Below the pieces are notes generated by a model. That model searched no databases. It had not been told where the DNA came from and saw only the letters and a program-made list of their open reading frames with translations. A DNA stretch of 7,929 bases from Micavibrio sp. (GTDB lineage Bacteria > Pseudomonadota > Alphaproteobacteria > Micavibrionales > Micavibrionaceae). Shown here one piece after another: positions 6,903 through 7,929 of this stretch (position 1 is its first letter; every line of letters starts with the position of its first letter). Made by a program: the position numbers and the translations under genes. Where the stretch lies: contig JAMONE010000181.1 of NCBI GenBank assembly GCA_027066695.1, positions 1 through 7,929 on the forward strand, given 5' to 3'.

Positions 6903-7347
6903 TATAAAATATTTAAGTATTGTGCTGGTTGTTGTTATGCTGGCTATTGTCGCTCCTGTTGAGGCGCGTAAGGATGTGCAGTATGAAAACTGTGAAATGT
7001 TGGAATCCATAATGTTGGATGTTACTTTTAGTAATGTTCCAATTGATATTACATATGTGAAGCAAGAGGCGGGGAAAATACAATTACTTGCTAAGGATAT
7101 GGGCATTGAGGATATCACTATCCAAAATATGAGTTACAATACTTACAACAATAATAGTAGCGGTGGTTGTGGCCAAGCTTTATCTGAGGAGCATAAGTTA
7201 AATGGTGACACTGCGGAGTATAAATTAAGTGGTTATCTCTCTTTTATGATCGACAATGCAGAAAAAGCGAAAAGCCTTATGGATAAGCTTATTGAGCAGG
7301 GATATAACGTCAACTTTAGCATGAGTGCGTACAGACAATGCCAATAA
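6892..7347 (+). CDS. Predicted exported protein of unknown function, possibly SIMPL (DUF541)-like
   Basis: The 151 residues start with a clear signal peptide: MSINIKYLSI, a hydrophobic core (about 8-22) and a probable cleavage after PVEA (residue 25). The mature part, about 126 residues, should be periplasmic. It has three cysteines (34, 93, 150) and alternates predicted helices and strands: EAGKIQLLAKDMGIEDITIQ (59-78) and YLSFMIDNAEKAKSLMDKLI (115-134). The order of a helix, a Gly-Ile-x-Asp-Ile turn, a Tyr/Asn-rich loop and a strand-helix end recalls SIMPL-domain proteins; this is weak. The gene overlaps pdhB by 11 nt and pdhC by 10 nt, with GAAAGG just upstream of its ATG, so it is probably translated with the PDH genes. 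No known PDH subunit or assembly factor looks like it, and an exported protein has no evident role in a cytosolic complex. Confidence 0.8.
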   Translation: MSINIKYLSIVLVVVMLAIVAPVEARKDVQYENCEMLESIMLDVTFSNVPIDITYVKQEAGKIQLLAKDMGIEDITIQNMSYNTYNNNSSGGCGQALSEEHKLNGDTAEYKLSGYLSFMIDNAEKAKSLMDKLIEQGYNVNFSMSAYRQCQ

Positions 7348-7929
7348 ATATAACAATGCCGGCGTTATCGCCAACAATGACCGAGGGTAATCTAGCTAAA
7401 TGGCTGGTTGCTGAAGGTGATACGATAGAATCTGGTGATGTAATCGCCGAGATCGAAACCGACAAAGCTACGATGGAAGTTGAAGCTGTTGATGATGGTG
7501 TAATAGGCAAGATTTTAGTTGCTGGCGGCAGCGAAAATGTTCCCGTTAATGACGTGATTGCGGTGTTGCTGGAAGAAGGCGAGAGTGCGGATGATATTGT
7601 TATTCCAAGCACCATCTCTGTCATCCCGAGCGAAGCTGAGGGATCTAAGATCTCTCCGCAAAGTGTTCGAGATGACAATGGGGCGGGTGAGGTCACTAGG
7701 AATGACAATAATAAGGGCGGCAGAGTTTTTGCATCGCCACTTGCACGGCGTATAGCCAAGGATAAGGGGCTTGATATCAATTCTATTAAAGGTTCAGGCC
7801 CTCGAGGCCGCATTGTTAAAGCTGATGTTAGTGGAGTAGTTACAAGTCAAGCAAAACCTCTTGCAACTCAACACTCTGAACTCAAAACTAACGTCTACGG
7901 CATGGCTTATACGGAGCTTCCAAATAATA
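7338..7929 (+). CDS. pdhC: Dihydrolipoamide acetyltransferase (PDH E2), N-terminal part, truncated by window end
   Basis: E2 is the core of the complex: its lipoyl arm takes the acetyl group from E1 and its catalytic domain moves it to CoA. The visible 197 codons hold a lipoyl domain (1-80, Lys43 in ETDKATMEVE), a linker (81-128), and the peripheral subunit-binding domain (about 129-164: VFASPLARRIAKDKGLDI then SIKGSGPRGRIVKADV), which docks E1 and/or E3. The interdomain linker then starts, and the frame is open to the last base. The acetyltransferase domain with its HxxxD motif lies beyond the window. The ATG at 7338 lies inside the preceding gene and has no clear Shine-Dalgarno, so coupling is likely. 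Residues 95-123 are encoded by a palindromic repeat element (7619-7707). Confidence 0.97.
   Translation, partial: MPINITMPALSPTMTEGNLAKWLVAEGDTIESGDVIAEIETDKATMEVEAVDDGVIGKILVAGGSENVPVNDVIAVLLEEGESADDIVIPSTISVIPSEAEGSKISPQSVRDDNGAGEVTRNDNNKGGRVFASPLARRIAKDKGLDINSIKGSGPRGRIVKADVSGVVTSQAKPLATQHSELKTNVYGMAYTELPNN
7356..7583 (+). repeat. Lipoyl-domain direct repeat, copy 2 (in pdhC)
   Basis: Partner of 5508-5735, in the same orientation and at the same distance (18 nt) from its start codon. At the protein level the two copies differ at only four of 76 residues (Glu63/Gly, Ile76/Val, Val78/Leu, Asp80/Glu, PdhB/PdhC). Confidence 0.9.
7619..7707 (+). repeat. In-frame palindromic dispersed-type repeat inside pdhC
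   Basis: The 89-bp element begins TGTCATCCCGAG and ends CTAGGAATGACA, whose reverse complement TGTCATTCCTAG matches the start at 10 of 12 bases. A first module (7619-7677) ends TTCGAGATGACA as in the pdhB copy. A second (about 7678-7707, GGTCACTAGGAATGACA) is missing from pdhB. The hairpin ATCCC-g-AGC-gaa-GCT-ga-GGGAT spans 7623-7644. The frame is the same as in pdhB (GTC ATC CCG AGC = VIPS) and there is no stop. The translated peptide runs VIPSEAEGSKISPQSVRDDN and on to TRNDN, within the linker between the lipoyl and subunit-binding domains. Confidence 0.8.

Noticed and set aside
5744..7707. The two palindromic elements as a CRISPR array or transposon
   Set aside because: There are only two copies, about 1.9 kb apart inside genes, with no spacer pattern, transposase or target-site duplication that can be shown.
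7316..7813. Long open frame on the minus strand opposite pdhC (and a similar one opposite pdhB at 5417-5827)
   Set aside because: These are shadows of the lipoyl and repeat regions. The plus-strand frame encodes clear E2 and E1-beta domains, and the minus-strand peptides are low in complexity with no family features.

Overview
The window reads as an alphaproteobacterial chromosome segment of moderate to low GC. It is mostly core metabolism. The gene order eno - ftsB - pdhA - pdhB - pdhC and an E1-beta subunit (PdhB) with its own N-terminal lipoyl domain are both hallmarks of Alphaproteobacteria. I cannot assign a genus. The dispersed palindromic repeats found inside coding sequence recall those of Rickettsiales and related lineages, but that is only a hint.

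Layout. Positions 1-30 hold the probable start of a divergent gene on the minus strand. A short intergenic region leads into kdsA (157-978), for Kdo-8-phosphate synthase. Next comes a small gene of unknown function (1015-1398) with the best-looking promoter and ribosome-binding site in the window. It is followed 4 nt later by nhaA (1403-2596), a Na+/H+ antiporter. eno (2683-3960, enolase) has its own leader and a possible promoter. ftsB (4093-4404, a divisome protein of the FtsB/DivIC family) follows after 132 bp. The pyruvate dehydrogenase (PDH) cluster then begins: pdhA (4480-5490, TTG start), pdhB (5490-6902), a small gene for a predicted exported protein (6892-7347), and pdhC (7338 to the window end, truncated). 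From pdhA on, each gene overlaps the next (by 1, 11 and 10 nt), so this is a tight, probably translationally coupled operon.

How the genes work together. Enolase makes phosphoenolpyruvate. KdsA consumes phosphoenolpyruvate for lipopolysaccharide (Kdo) synthesis, and glycolysis turns it into pyruvate. PdhA+PdhB (E1) decarboxylate pyruvate and reductively acetylate lipoyl groups, and PdhC (E2) makes acetyl-CoA. E3 (lpd) is not in the window. FtsB and NhaA serve cell division and ion homeostasis.

The points of most interest are in the PDH operon. (1) The lipoyl domains of PdhB and PdhC are about 90% identical in DNA and differ at only 4 of 76 residues. (2) Both linkers just after these domains carry an in-frame copy of a palindromic dispersed repeat (TGTCAT...ATGACA type), translated as part of the protein. 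(3) An unrelated gene for an exported protein sits between pdhB and pdhC. I see no CRISPR array, tRNA, rRNA, transposase or defence-type gene, and no clear new multi-gene system.
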